From: Mesorhizobium sp. WSM4306
Lineage (GTDB): Bacteria > Pseudomonadota > Alphaproteobacteria > Rhizobiales > Rhizobiaceae
DNA length: 64,000 bases
Assembly (NCBI RefSeq): GCF_007003975.1
Contig: NZ_VFTC01000020.1
Span: 62,001 to 126,000, forward strand
Direction: 5' to 3'
The position numbers were made by a program, and so were the translations under genes. Position 1 is the stretch's first letter. Every line of letters begins with the position of its first letter. A model generated the notes under the pieces. It searched no databases. It worked only from the letters and a program-made list of their open reading frames with translations, and was not told where the DNA came from. Positions 7,630-15,947 of the stretch are shown in pieces.

Positions 7630-8943
7630 ATGACCACCTTCTCTCCCCGCGAAATCGTTTCGGAACTCGACCGCTTCATCATCGGCCAGAAGGACGCCAA
7701 GCGCGCCGTGGCCATCGCCTTGCGCAACCGCTGGCGCCGCCAGCAGCTGGAAGGCCAGATGCGCGAAGAGGTGATGCCGAAGAACATCCTGATGATCGGC
7801 CCGACCGGCGTCGGCAAGACCGAGATATCGCGCCGCCTGGCGCGGCTCGCCGGTGCGCCTTTCGTCAAGGTCGAGGCCACCAAGTTCACCGAGGTCGGTT
7901 ATGTCGGCCGCGATGTCGAGCAGATCATCCGCGACCTCGTCGAGATCGCCATCGGCCTGGTACGCGAAAAGATGCGCGAGGACGTCAAGGCGCGTGCCCA
8001 CATCAACGCCGAGGAACGCGTGCTGGAAGCCCTCGTCGGCAAGACGGCGAGCCCGGCCACGCGCGACAGCTTCCGCAAGAAGCTGCGCGACGGCGAGCTC
8101 GACGACAAGGAGATCGAGGTTGAGGTGGCCGACACCGGCAACGGCGGCATGCCCGGCTTCGAGATCCCCGGCATGCCCGGCGGCAATATCGGCGTACTCA
8201 ACATCAACGACATGCTGTCGAAGGCGATGGGCGGCAAGAAGACCAAGAGCCGCAAGACCACGGTCAAGGAATCCTATGCGCTGTTGATCAGCGACGAATC
8301 CGACAAGCTGCTCGACCAGGACGAGGTGGTGCGCAGGGCGCTCGAATCGACCGAAAACGACGGCATCGTCTTCCTCGACGAGATCGACAAGATCGCCTCG
8401 CGCGAGGGGGGCATCGGTGCCGGCGTCTCGCGCGAGGGCGTGCAGCGCGACCTGCTGCCGCTGGTTGAGGGCACGACGGTGGCGACCAAATACGGACCGG
8501 TGAAGACCGACCACATCCTGTTCATCGCCTCGGGTGCGTTCCACGTTGCCAAGCCGTCCGACCTTTTGCCGGAGCTGCAGGGCCGCCTGCCTATCCGCGT
8601 CGAACTGCGCGCGCTCGAGAAGGACGATTTCGTCCGCATCCTCACCGAGACGGAAGCCAGCCTTATCAAGCAGTATATCGCGCTGATGAAGACCGAGGGG
8701 GTCGACCTGACCTTCACCGACGATGCCATCGATTCGCTCGCCGGCATCGCCGTCGACCTCAATGCCAGCGTCGAAAACATCGGCGCAAGGCGGCTGCAGA
8801 CGGTCATGGAGCGCGTGCTGGACGAGATCTCCTACGATGCGCCGGACCGCAACGGCACCAGCGTCACCATCGACGCCGCCTATGTGGAAAAGCATGTCGG
8901 CGACCTCTCCAGAAACACAGATTTGTCGCGATTCATCCTTTAA
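7630..8943 (+). CDS. hslU: ATP-dependent protease ATPase subunit HslU
   Basis: AAA+ unfoldase that feeds substrates to HslV. 437 residues starting MTTFSPREIVSELDRFIIG at ATG 7630; an upstream in-frame ATG at 7606 would add eight residues overlapping the previous gene and is less likely. Walker A GPTGVGKTE, Walker B VFLDEIDKIA, sensor ELQGRLPIRVEL and the C-terminal tail ending DLSRFIL, which docks into HslV, are all seen. The I-domain (roughly residues 110-240) is Gly/Lys rich, as is usual. Confidence 0.95.
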   Translation: MTTFSPREIVSELDRFIIGQKDAKRAVAIALRNRWRRQQLEGQMREEVMPKNILMIGPTGVGKTEISRRLARLAGAPFVKVEATKFTEVGYVGRDVEQIIRDLVEIAIGLVREKMREDVKARAHINAEERVLEALVGKTASPATRDSFRKKLRDGELDDKEIEVEVADTGNGGMPGFEIPGMPGGNIGVLNINDMLSKAMGGKKTKSRKTTVKESYALLISDESDKLLDQDEVVRRALESTENDGIVFLDEIDKIASREGGIGAGVSREGVQRDLLPLVEGTTVATKYGPVKTDHILFIASGAFHVAKPSDLLPELQGRLPIRVELRALEKDDFVRILTETEASLIKQYIALMKTEGVDLTFTDDAIDSLAGIAVDLNASVENIGARRLQTVMERVLDEISYDAPDRNGTSVTIDAAYVEKHVGDLSRNTDLSRFIL

Positions 8944-8948
8944 ACGAG

Positions 8949-8970
8949 GGCGCCGGATCAGTCCGGCGCC
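8949..8970 (+). terminator. GC-rich hairpin after hslU
   Basis: GGCGCCGGA and TCCGGCGCC form a perfect 9-bp stem around a 4-base loop, 5 bases after the hslU stop. It is not followed by a T-run, so it is either a weak or non-canonical terminator or a 3'-end stabiliser. Confidence 0.5.
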
Positions 8971-9029
8971 GGTAGAGCGCCGCGCGTCCTTCGGGCGCGC
9001 AAAGGTCGCTCTAACAGTATTGAATCGAC

Positions 9030-9073
9030 GCATCGGACTTTCCAAAAATCGGTTCCGATTTTTGGGCCGATGC
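9030..9073. repeat. Nested palindrome of the rhizobial dispersed type
   Basis: An outer pair GCATCGG / CCGATGC encloses a perfect 11-bp pair CCAAAAATCGG / CCGATTTTTGG. The 275-bp gap between hslU and the DUF1402 gene holds this element, the hslU hairpin and no other feature I can support. No second copy was seen in this window. Confidence 0.6.
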
Positions 9074-9218
9074 TTCGGCACCAATTTCCGGCAAACAGCA
9101 TGATGTGTGGCCGGATGGTACCATGCGGCCACCTTTCGTCTTGCCGTGTGACGGGGCGCTCTCGACTCAACCGGGAGCACTACCCTAGTTTGCGCGGCAA
9201 TTCTTTAGGCGGCGGCGC

Positions 9219-10175
9219 ATGAAAAAACTGATCTTGATCATTCTCGGTTTGACGCTGGCGGCGACGCTGTTTGCCGCCGACGCGGCAACATTGGTGCCGG
9301 CGGGCAACCGCAACGCCGTGCAGCCCGACATACCCGGCGCTTCCAGTCGCCGCACCCAGGCCACCAACACCACCTTCCAGGCCAAATACCGCAAGGTCTA
9401 CGCCCTGCTGCAGACTGACGCCGAACTGCGCGCCAAGATCAAGAAGGCGGCCGCCGCTTACGGCATCAACCCCTTGCACATCGTCGGCGCCATCGTCGGC
9501 GAGCACACCTACAATGTCGACGCCTACGACCGGCTGCAGACCTATTATGTCAAGGCGATATCCTACCTCTCCAGCAAGCTGTCCTTCGCCTATGACGGCG
9601 AAGACATCACCGATTTCGTGCAGCGGCCGGAATTCAAGAAATGCACGATGTCCGACAGCTACGATCTGTGGGAATGCCGTGAGCAGGTGTGGAACCACTC
9701 TTTCCGCGGCAAGACCGTCGGCGGGACAAGCTTTCCCAACGACCGCTTCGGCGCCACCTTCTTCCAGCCCTATTATGCCGGCCAGACCTTTGGCCTCGGC
9801 CAACTCAACCCGCTGACCGCGCTGCAGATGAGCGATCTCGTGCACAAGGTTTCGGGACTGCCGGAGCTCGATGTCGGCGATCCGAATGGGGTCTACAAGA
9901 CCATCATGGATCCGGACCTGACGCTGCCCTATGTCGCGGCGACGATCAAAAAGTCGATCGACGCCTATAAAAGCATTGCCGGCTTCGACATTTCGGGCAA
10001 TCCGGGGCTCACCGCCACGCTCTACAATGTCGGCAACCCCGAGCAGCGCGCCTATGCGCTGAAGGCCGAAAACGACAAGCGCCGCGCCGCCGGCGAGCCG
10101 GTTAAGCTGCCCGAGGAAAATTACTACGGCTGGCTGGTCAACGACAAGCTGGACGAGCTGAAGGCGCTGTTTTAG
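9219..10175 (+). CDS. Secreted DUF1402 protein, lytic-transglycosylase-like
   Basis: 318 residues with a clear signal peptide (MKKLILIILGLTLAATLFAADA). The mature part shows GINPLHIVGAIVGEHTYN, GQTFGLGQLNPLTALQMSD and ATLYNVGNP, a pattern resembling the Glu...GxxQ...YN arrangement of goose-type lytic transglycosylases; E of GEHTYN would be the candidate catalytic acid. DUF1402 is a rhizobial family without a proven reaction. It probably acts in the periplasm on peptidoglycan; this is inference from motif similarity. Confidence 0.75.
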   Translation: MKKLILIILGLTLAATLFAADAATLVPAGNRNAVQPDIPGASSRRTQATNTTFQAKYRKVYALLQTDAELRAKIKKAAAAYGINPLHIVGAIVGEHTYNVDAYDRLQTYYVKAISYLSSKLSFAYDGEDITDFVQRPEFKKCTMSDSYDLWECREQVWNHSFRGKTVGGTSFPNDRFGATFFQPYYAGQTFGLGQLNPLTALQMSDLVHKVSGLPELDVGDPNGVYKTIMDPDLTLPYVAATIKKSIDAYKSIAGFDISGNPGLTATLYNVGNPEQRAYALKAENDKRRAAGEPVKLPEENYYGWLVNDKLDELKALF

Positions 10176-10227
10176 GGCACGATTAAGTTCGGATTGAGCG
10201 GACACCACCTCATTTTCAGGCGTTTGT

Positions 10228-10394
10228 GCTGCCCCTCATCTGCCTGCCGGCATCTTCTCCCCGTGAGAAGGGGGCTGTCGCAATCCCCGCCGCCTTTTCT
10301 GCGACGTTTAAGATTGGCGAAAGCATCGGCGCAGGCCTCTTTCTCCCCGTCACTATACGGGGAGAAATGCCCGGCAGGGCAATGAGGGGCGGCG
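10228..10394. repeat. Dispersed inverted-repeat element (CCCCTCAT...ATGAGGGG type)
   Basis: Outer ends GCCCCTCAT / ATGAGGGGC are inverted. It contains inner hairpins, including TTCTCCCCGT / ACGGGGAGAA (10342-10367). The right half recurs almost identically at 32512-32562, between iolD and iolE. It fills the gap between the convergent DUF1402 and mocF-like genes. Confidence 0.75.
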
Positions 10395-10420
10395 CAGGTC
10401 TCAATGATTGGCGGAGAGAC

Positions 10421-11659
10421 TCACGCCGCCAGCAGCGACTTCAGCTTCACATCCTGCGATCCCAGCGCTTCCGGCGCCGGCTTTGCCCGCTTGGCGATCA
10501 GCATCTCGGCCAGCCTGATGTCGCGCGCCACGGCGTTGCCGGGGCCGATGCCGCTTGCCGCCACCAGCCTGCCGTCCCCGGCCAGATGGAACAGGATGAA
10601 GGCGCCGTGGTCGAGGTCGCGGCGCACGGTGCTTTTGCCCTCGTCGGAAAGCCCGGCGATCTGCAGGCTGAGCCCGTACTGATCCGACCAGAACCACGGC
10701 ACCGCCGCATGCGCCTCGCCGGCGCCCAGCATGTTCCTCGCTGCCAGCGCGCCCTGTTCCTGCGCGTTGCGCCAGGCCTCCAGCCGCACACGGCGGCCAG
10801 CATAGACAGCGAGCGGAAACGAACAACAGTCGCCGGCGGCAAAGATGTCCGGGTCACCAGTGCGCAGCATGGCGTCGACGGCGATGCCATTGTCGATGGT
10901 CAGACCCGCTTCGACGGCAAGCCCGGTGACCGGCACGGCGCCGATGCCGATGACGGCCAGATCGGCAACGATCTCTTGTCCGTCGGCGTGCGCAATGCAC
11001 ACCTCGGTGCCGTCATCGGCGATGGAGATGATGCCCTGACCGGTGAGGATTTTCACGCCCTCGGCTTCATGCGCTTGATGGACAATCTGGGCGATTTCGG
11101 CCGGCACACCGCGCATCAGGATGCGCGGCTGCGCCTCGATGACGGTGACCGCAGCCCCGAGCTTGCGCGCCGAGGCCGCGAGTTCAAGACCGATGAAGCC
11201 ACCGCCGATGATGGCGACGCGGTTGCCTGCACTCAGATGCTGGCGAATAGCGAGTGCGTCGGTAAATGTGCGAAGGTAGACGCAGCGCGCACCCAACCCC
11301 GGCATAGGCAGCTTGCGCGGTGTCGAACCGGTCGCCAGCAGCAGTTTGTCGTAGGCGAGCACCGAACTGTCCGACAGCCGCACCATATGCGCCGCGCGGT
11401 CGATAGCCACGGCTTGCACGGAATGGATATGGCGGATGGACCGTTCCGCCAGAAGTTCGTCACTGGCGATCGCCCGGATTTCAGGCGCATCGCTGACCAT
11501 TGCGTCTTTCGACAAAGGAGGCCGCTCATAGGGCAGATGCGGTTCGTCACCGACCAGCGTCACCGGGCCGTCATAGCCGAGCTCGCGCAGCGTCAGCGCT
11601 GCCCGCCCGCCACATTCGCCGGCGCCGATGATGACCATCCCCGCTTGCATCGCCATCAT
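10421..11659 (-). CDS. Ferredoxin reductase, MocF-like
   Basis: NAD(P)H- and FAD-dependent reductase of the rubredoxin/ferredoxin-reductase type, about 412 residues. It has an FAD motif at the start (VIIGAGECGGRAALTLRELGY), a central NAD motif (AIIGGGFIGLELAASARKLGA), the FAD-binding PDIFAAGDCCSFP block and a C-terminal reductase domain with EAWRNAQEQG. ATG 11659 overlaps the Rieske stop (ATGA). It would pass electrons to the adjacent Rieske protein and on to the membrane oxygenase, matching the mocF-mocE-mocD order known from rhizopine catabolism. The exact substrate of the oxygenase is inferred. Confidence 0.8.
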   Translation of the reverse strand: MMAMQAGMVIIGAGECGGRAALTLRELGYDGPVTLVGDEPHLPYERPPLSKDAMVSDAPEIRAIASDELLAERSIRHIHSVQAVAIDRAAHMVRLSDSSVLAYDKLLLATGSTPRKLPMPGLGARCVYLRTFTDALAIRQHLSAGNRVAIIGGGFIGLELAASARKLGAAVTVIEAQPRILMRGVPAEIAQIVHQAHEAEGVKILTGQGIISIADDGTEVCIAHADGQEIVADLAVIGIGAVPVTGLAVEAGLTIDNGIAVDAMLRTGDPDIFAAGDCCSFPLAVYAGRRVRLEAWRNAQEQGALAARNMLGAGEAHAAVPWFWSDQYGLSLQIAGLSDEGKSTVRRDLDHGAFILFHLAGDGRLVAASGIGPGNAVARDIRLAEMLIAKRAKPAPEALGSQDVKLKSLLAA

Positions 11660-11970
11660 CCGATCTGGATCAGCACTTTGCCGGCCTCGACCTTGACCGG
11701 ATAAGTCGCGAGGTTGACGCAGACCGGCGCGCCGCGCGCAGCGCCCGTCTTGTAATTGAAGCGGCCATTGTGCTTGGGGCATTCGATGATGTCGTCCATC
11801 ACCAGCCCATCGGCCAGATGCACCTTCTCATGCGTGCACAGGCCATCGGTGGCGAAATAATCATCGTCCGGGCTGCGATAGATGGCGAAGGTACGCCCGC
11901 CATGGTCGAAGCGCATCACGTCTTCTTCGTCGATATCGCCTGCGGCGCAGGCCTCGACCCAGTCGCTCAT
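11656..11970 (-). CDS. mocE: Rieske [2Fe-2S] ferredoxin, MocE-like
   Basis: Small (104-residue) soluble Rieske ferredoxin. Cluster ligands are CTH (Cys45, His47) and CPKH (Cys64, His67), with the flanking blocks FATDGLCTHEKVHL and CPKHNGRFNYKTG typical of MocE and related oxygenase ferredoxins. It lies between the reductase and the desaturase-like oxygenase and overlaps the reductase start. It should shuttle electrons from the reductase to the di-iron oxygenase. Confidence 0.85.
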   Translation of the reverse strand: MSDWVEACAAGDIDEEDVMRFDHGGRTFAIYRSPDDDYFATDGLCTHEKVHLADGLVMDDIIECPKHNGRFNYKTGAARGAPVCVNLATYPVKVEAGKVLIQIG

Positions 11971-11993
11971 TTATTTCTCCCCAAATCGGATCG

Positions 11994-13085
11994 TCATTCC
12001 GCCGCGGCGGCGACGGCATCGTTGTGGAATTCCTCGCGGTATGGCCTGGCCGTCGGCGGCAATTCGCGCTTGACGAAATAGTCCTCGTTGCGCAGTTGGC
12101 GCAGGAAGGCCGGGATCATCTCGCGATAGCCAGCCAGGATCGACGGCGTCGGCGCCGGCAGATCGTGCTTGATCAGCGCATGCAGCCTGGGCAGCGCGTG
12201 ATAGGGCACCATCGGGAACATGTGGTGCTCGACATGGTAATTCATGTTCCAGTAGATGAAGCGGCTGACCGGGTTCATGTAGACAGTGCGGCTGTTGAGC
12301 CGGTGGTCGGTGACGTTGTCGGCAAGACCGCCATGCTGCAGCAGCCCGACCATGACGTGATGCCAGGCGCCGTAGAGCCTGGGCAAGCCGACCAGCATCA
12401 GCGGCAGGAATGAGCCGAAATACAGTGCCAGCGCAATCGTGACGGCATAGATCGCCGTCCAGATGCGGGCGATGCGGATCGCCCTCGGCTGCTCCTGCTC
12501 GGGTATGAAGGTCTTTTCGGCCGGGCTGATATTGCCGGCGGCGTTGCGAACCATGTCACTCATCGCGTGCCAGGCGTCGAGCACGCCGACGAAGCCGAGG
12601 GCAGCACGCGCCAGATCCGGTGGTCGCATGACCGAGATTTCCGGATCGCGCCCGACGATGATGGTGTCGGTGTGGTGGCGGGTGTGACTCCAGCGCCAGG
12701 TCACCGGATTGCGCATGATCATGAAGCTGGCGATCTGGTAGACCGCGTCGTTCATCCACTGCGTGCGGAAGGCGGTGCCGTGGCCGCATTCGTGCCAGCG
12801 CGAATCGGTCGAAGAGCCGTAGAGCACGCCATAGACGAAGAAGAACGGCACGCACCACCAGCTGCCCCAGAACCAGACGCCGCCGGCGGCACTCAGGATC
12901 AGCGCGGCGAGCCAGATCGCGGTATCGCGGATCGCCGGCCCGTCGGAGCGCTGCATCAGCTCCTTCATCTGCTTGCGCGGAATGTCGGTGTGATACCACT
13001 CGGCCGCCGAGAGTCCGGTCTCGACGGCGAGTTGAGCGTCGCGGCCAATCAGGCTGTAGTCCCGCCGGGACGGTGTTGCGGTCAT
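11994..13085 (-). CDS. mocD: Membrane fatty-acid-desaturase-fold oxygenase, MocD-like
   Basis: 363-residue membrane di-iron enzyme. Three histidine boxes are visible: HECGH (98-102), HTRHH (134-138) and HVEHH (284-288), with hydrophobic segments around residues 57-90 and 203-235. MocD in rhizobia is described as the oxygenase that removes the O-methyl group of the rhizopine 3-O-methyl-scyllo-inosamine. The adjacency of MocE- and MocF-like genes supports this reading. ATG 13085 is chosen over an upstream in-frame ATG at 13103 because MTATPSRRDYSLIG matches the family N-terminus. A lipid substrate remains possible. Confidence 0.8.
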   Translation of the reverse strand: MTATPSRRDYSLIGRDAQLAVETGLSAAEWYHTDIPRKQMKELMQRSDGPAIRDTAIWLAALILSAAGGVWFWGSWWCVPFFFVYGVLYGSSTDSRWHECGHGTAFRTQWMNDAVYQIASFMIMRNPVTWRWSHTRHHTDTIIVGRDPEISVMRPPDLARAALGFVGVLDAWHAMSDMVRNAAGNISPAEKTFIPEQEQPRAIRIARIWTAIYAVTIALALYFGSFLPLMLVGLPRLYGAWHHVMVGLLQHGGLADNVTDHRLNSRTVYMNPVSRFIYWNMNYHVEHHMFPMVPYHALPRLHALIKHDLPAPTPSILAGYREMIPAFLRQLRNEDYFVKRELPPTARPYREEFHNDAVAAAAE

Positions 13086-13161
13086 GATTGCCTCCCACGG
13101 CAACGGCGCTCGCTCCAGCGAATGCCAGCCTGGCTTCGAGCGTGAAAATAACGCCGACGCA

Positions 13162-13206
13162 TGATAGACTCAACATCACAAAGATAGTTTCTATCATTTT
13201 CTATCA
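13162..13206. promoter_or_regulatory. Candidate operator in the mocD / LacI-type divergent promoter
   Basis: GATAG-TTT-CTATC (13183-13195) is a perfect palindrome. A further TGATAG (13162) and CTATCA (13201) flank it. The cluster lies 41 to 85 bp upstream of the regulator ATG and 77 or more bp upstream of mocD, where a divergent-promoter operator would be expected. Confidence 0.5.
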
Positions 13207-13246
13207 GGATGATGTAGAAGCTTCGGACGAACCCGACGAGGCGAGC

Positions 13247-14278
13247 ATGGCAAAACGGCCGACCATCACCGACCTGGCGCGCATCTCCGGTGTCAGCGTC
13301 GCCACTGTCGATCGCGTGCTCAACAGCCGCCTGCCGGTGCGCCAGGAAACGGCGCGCCGCGTCTATGAGGCGGCGACAGAGATCGGCTACCACGCCGCCG
13401 GCCTGATCAAGCAGCGGCTGCGTCATGAACTGCCCGAATACAGGCTAGGCTTCCTGCTACTCAGGGGCAACTACACTTTCTATAGCGAATTCGCGCGCGA
13501 GCTGGAACTGGCCGTATCGCAATCGCCGCGCTTCCGTGGCGTCGCCATGATCGACTTTGCCGACTCGCTCGCTCCCGACGAAATTGTCGAGCGTGCTCGC
13601 AAGCTGGCCTCCAAATGCCGGGCGGTAGCTTTGGTCGGACCGGATCATCCGACGCTGACCGTCGCCGTCGAGGAGATGAAGGCAAAAGGCCTGCCGGTGT
13701 TTTCGCTGCTGTCCGATTTCGCTGCCGGCATCCGCGAAGGCTATGTCGGTCTCGACAACCGCAAGGTCGGCCGCACCGCCGCCTGGATGATCTCGAAGGC
13801 GGCGAAGCGGCCGGGCAAGGTGGCGCTGTTCGTCGGCAGCCACCGCTTCCATGGCCACGAACTGCGCGAGATCGGCTTCCGCTCCTTCTTCCGCGAGCAG
13901 GCGCCGGATTTCACTCTGCTGGAAACGCTGGTCAATCTGGAAGCCAATGAGATCACGCAGGACACGCTGCTTGGTCTTCTCGGCAACCAGCCGGATCTCG
14001 TCGGTTGTTATGTCGCCGGTGGCGGGATGGAAGGCGCGGTCGCGGCACTAAGGCAGGCCAAGCCCGCCGACATGCCCGCCATCGTCTGCAACGAGATCAA
14101 CGCGGTGTCGCGCTCGGCGCTCGCCGACGGCATCCTGACCATGGTGATCTCGACGCCGCTGACCGCTCTCTGCCGCGAACTGGTCGGCCTGATGGCGCAC
14201 GCCATCGAGGCAGGCGCTGCCAATGCGCCGGGACAGACCTTCCTGCCCTTCGACATCTATCTGCCGGAGAATATTTAG
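13247..14278 (+). CDS. LacI-family transcriptional regulator
   Basis: 343 residues. An N-terminal LacI helix-turn-helix (TITDLARISGVSVATVDRVLNSR) is followed by a periplasmic-binding-protein-like ligand domain to about residue 340. The recognition helix reads VDRVLN rather than the common VSRVLN, a variant seen in a subgroup of these regulators. Start chosen at ATG 13247 directly before the HTH. It is transcribed away from mocDEF and toward the MocB-type transporter, so it probably controls one or both; the inducer may be an inositol derivative. Confidence 0.85.
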   Translation: MAKRPTITDLARISGVSVATVDRVLNSRLPVRQETARRVYEAATEIGYHAAGLIKQRLRHELPEYRLGFLLLRGNYTFYSEFARELELAVSQSPRFRGVAMIDFADSLAPDEIVERARKLASKCRAVALVGPDHPTLTVAVEEMKAKGLPVFSLLSDFAAGIREGYVGLDNRKVGRTAAWMISKAAKRPGKVALFVGSHRFHGHELREIGFRSFFREQAPDFTLLETLVNLEANEITQDTLLGLLGNQPDLVGCYVAGGGMEGAVAALRQAKPADMPAIVCNEINAVSRSALADGILTMVISTPLTALCRELVGLMAHAIEAGAANAPGQTFLPFDIYLPENI

Positions 14279-14320
14279 GGGTCTCGACGTCGGCGATTGG
14301 TCGGAGCATTCCCACCCGCC

Positions 14321-14534
14321 GTCGTCATCCACGGGCGGAGCAAGGAGCGCAGCGACGCGGCGCAGACCCGAGGATCCATGCCGCGACTTCCGAGCTATGC
14401 AACGGTGCAGACGAACCTTCCGGAGCACTACGACCATAAATCCTGAACCGCCGTGTTCGTGCCGACAGTCCCGGCATGGATCCCAGAGTTTCCGCGACGT
14501 CGCTTCGCGACTGCTCCACTCTAGGATGACGAAG
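14321..14534. repeat. Long dispersed inverted-repeat element, diverged copy
   Basis: It shares with 33889-34076 the block GGCGGAGCAAGGAGCGCAGC near the left end, GGATCCATGCCG in the middle and CTAGGATGACGAAG at the right end. Here the terminal inverted repeats have diverged. The 615-bp gap between the LacI-type gene and mocB contains this element and the motif at 14700-14713; I see no gene in it. Confidence 0.7.
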
Positions 14535-14699
14535 TCTAGGGTGGCCCTCGCAAATCGTGGATGGCAGCGACCGGGAGCCGGCCAGCGGCTTAGGTCTCGA
14601 TCCCCCGATAGGCTCAGCCTCTGCAGCGGCTTCTATCATCTATCCTCCGAAAATCTCGCATCCGGTTTTGGAATGGCCCTTGACGTCTGGCAAAAAAAT

Positions 14700-14713
14700 G
14701 GAATAAATATTTC
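14700..14713 (+). promoter_or_regulatory. Candidate IolR operator upstream of mocB
   Basis: GGAATAAATATTTC, within TGGAATAAATATTTCA, lies 181 bp upstream of the binding-protein ATG. The same pattern (GGAATTATTATTTC) lies upstream of iolC at 28589-28602; both fit GGAA-N6-TTYC. From memory, S. meliloti IolR sites were proposed as GGAA-N6-TTCC. Confidence 0.5.
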
Positions 14714-14893
14714 ACCAACTAGGTATTTTGGTCCTTTCGTTCCGGAACATCTGTTTCAAACAGGGAGCCTGGCGTTCCAATCCTTGGCAAACGCCGTCCG
14801 GAACAGAGACGACATCAGGGAGAGATTCCTCGGGCGATCGGGGATTCCGGGTAGATCGGTGCAGCCGGACACCAAATGTGGAGGAGAAACACA

Positions 14894-15835
14894 ATGAAGA
14901 AACTGATTTTGGGCGTCGCCTTTGCGGCGCTGATGAGTTCGTCCGCTTTTGCCGCCAAGATCGGCGTGTCGATGGCCAAGTTCGACGACAACTTCCTCAC
15001 CGTGCTGCGCAACGGCATGATCGAGCAGGCCAAGGGCATGAGCGGCGTTGAGCTGCAGGTCGAAGACGCGCAGAACGACGTCGCCAAGCAGCTCGACCAG
15101 ATCAAGAACTTCGCCGCCTCGGGCGTCGACGCCATCATCGTCAACCCGGTCGACACCTCGGCCACGCAGGCGATGTCGGATGCCGCCGCCGCCGCCAAGA
15201 TCCCGCTGGTCTATGTCAACCGCGAGCCGGTCAATGTCGACACGTTGCCGGACAACCAGGCTTTCGTCGCTTCGAACGAGGCCGATTCCGGCACGCTCGA
15301 GACCAAGGAAGTCTGCCGCCTGTTTACCGAAGCCGGCAAGAAGGAAGCCAATGTCTATGTCATCATGGGCGAGCTTTCCAACCAGGCCGCCGTGCAGCGC
15401 ACCAAGGACATTGAAGAGGTCATTGCGACACCGGAGTGCAGCTTCATCAAGATCATCGACAAGCAGACCTCGAACTGGAACCGTGACGAAGCCCAGAACC
15501 TGATGACCAACTGGCTGTCGACCGGCAAGCCGTTCGACGGCGTCATCGCCAACAATGACGAAAGCGCCATCGGCGCCATCCAGGCGATGAAGGCCGCCAA
15601 CGTCGACATGAAGTCGGTCGTCGTCGGCGGCGTCGACGCCACGCAGGACGCGCTGGCCGCCATGCAGGCGGGCGACCTCGACGCAACCGTGTTCCAGGAC
15701 GCGGCCGGCCAGGGCGCAGGCGCGCTGGATGCAGCACTCAAGCTCGCCAAGGGCGAGAAGGTCGAACACAAGGTCTACGTGCCCTTCCAGCTGGTGACGC
15801 CGGCCAACATCGACAAGTTCTTGAAGAAGAACTGA
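14894..15835 (+). CDS. Sugar ABC transporter substrate-binding protein, MocB-like
   Basis: Periplasmic binding protein of the ribose/inositol type, 313 residues, with signal peptide MKKLILGVAFAALMSSSAFA. The mature start KIGVSMAKFDDNFLTVLRNGM, the block AQNDVAKQLDQIKNFAASGVDAIIVNPVD and YVNREPVNVDTLP resemble rhizopine-binding MocB as I remember it. RBS GGAG precedes ATG 14894. It is followed by a permease, an ATPase and inositol dehydrogenase, so the ligand is probably an inositol, inosamine or rhizopine. A motif shared with iolC lies upstream (14700). Confidence 0.85.
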   Translation: MKKLILGVAFAALMSSSAFAAKIGVSMAKFDDNFLTVLRNGMIEQAKGMSGVELQVEDAQNDVAKQLDQIKNFAASGVDAIIVNPVDTSATQAMSDAAAAAKIPLVYVNREPVNVDTLPDNQAFVASNEADSGTLETKEVCRLFTEAGKKEANVYVIMGELSNQAAVQRTKDIEEVIATPECSFIKIIDKQTSNWNRDEAQNLMTNWLSTGKPFDGVIANNDESAIGAIQAMKAANVDMKSVVVGGVDATQDALAAMQAGDLDATVFQDAAGQGAGALDAALKLAKGEKVEHKVYVPFQLVTPANIDKFLKKN

Positions 15836-15859
15836 GGCAAGCGCTTCGCTCGACCAACG

Positions 15860-15887
15860 GAGCGGCGCATTAACATCCGCGCCGCTC
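15860..15887 (+). promoter_or_regulatory. Intercistronic stem-loop after mocB
   Basis: GAGCGGCGC and GCGCCGCTC form a perfect 9-bp stem with a 10-base loop, 24 bases after the binding-protein stop. Such hairpins commonly protect the mRNA 3' end of binding-protein genes and lower expression of the downstream permease. Confidence 0.6.
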
Positions 15888-15947
15888 TTGTCTCCCTCAC
15901 CGCCCTGACGGGCGGGAGGGCAGGTGTGGCCTCACGGAGGACAAGAC

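Noticed and set aside
7537..9180. 547-residue open frame on the minus strand opposite hslU
   Set aside because: Antisense shadow of hslU in high-GC DNA; low-complexity composition with no recognisable domain.
9180..10208. 342-residue open frame on the minus strand opposite the DUF1402 gene
   Set aside because: Antisense shadow; the plus-strand frame has a signal peptide and family motifs.
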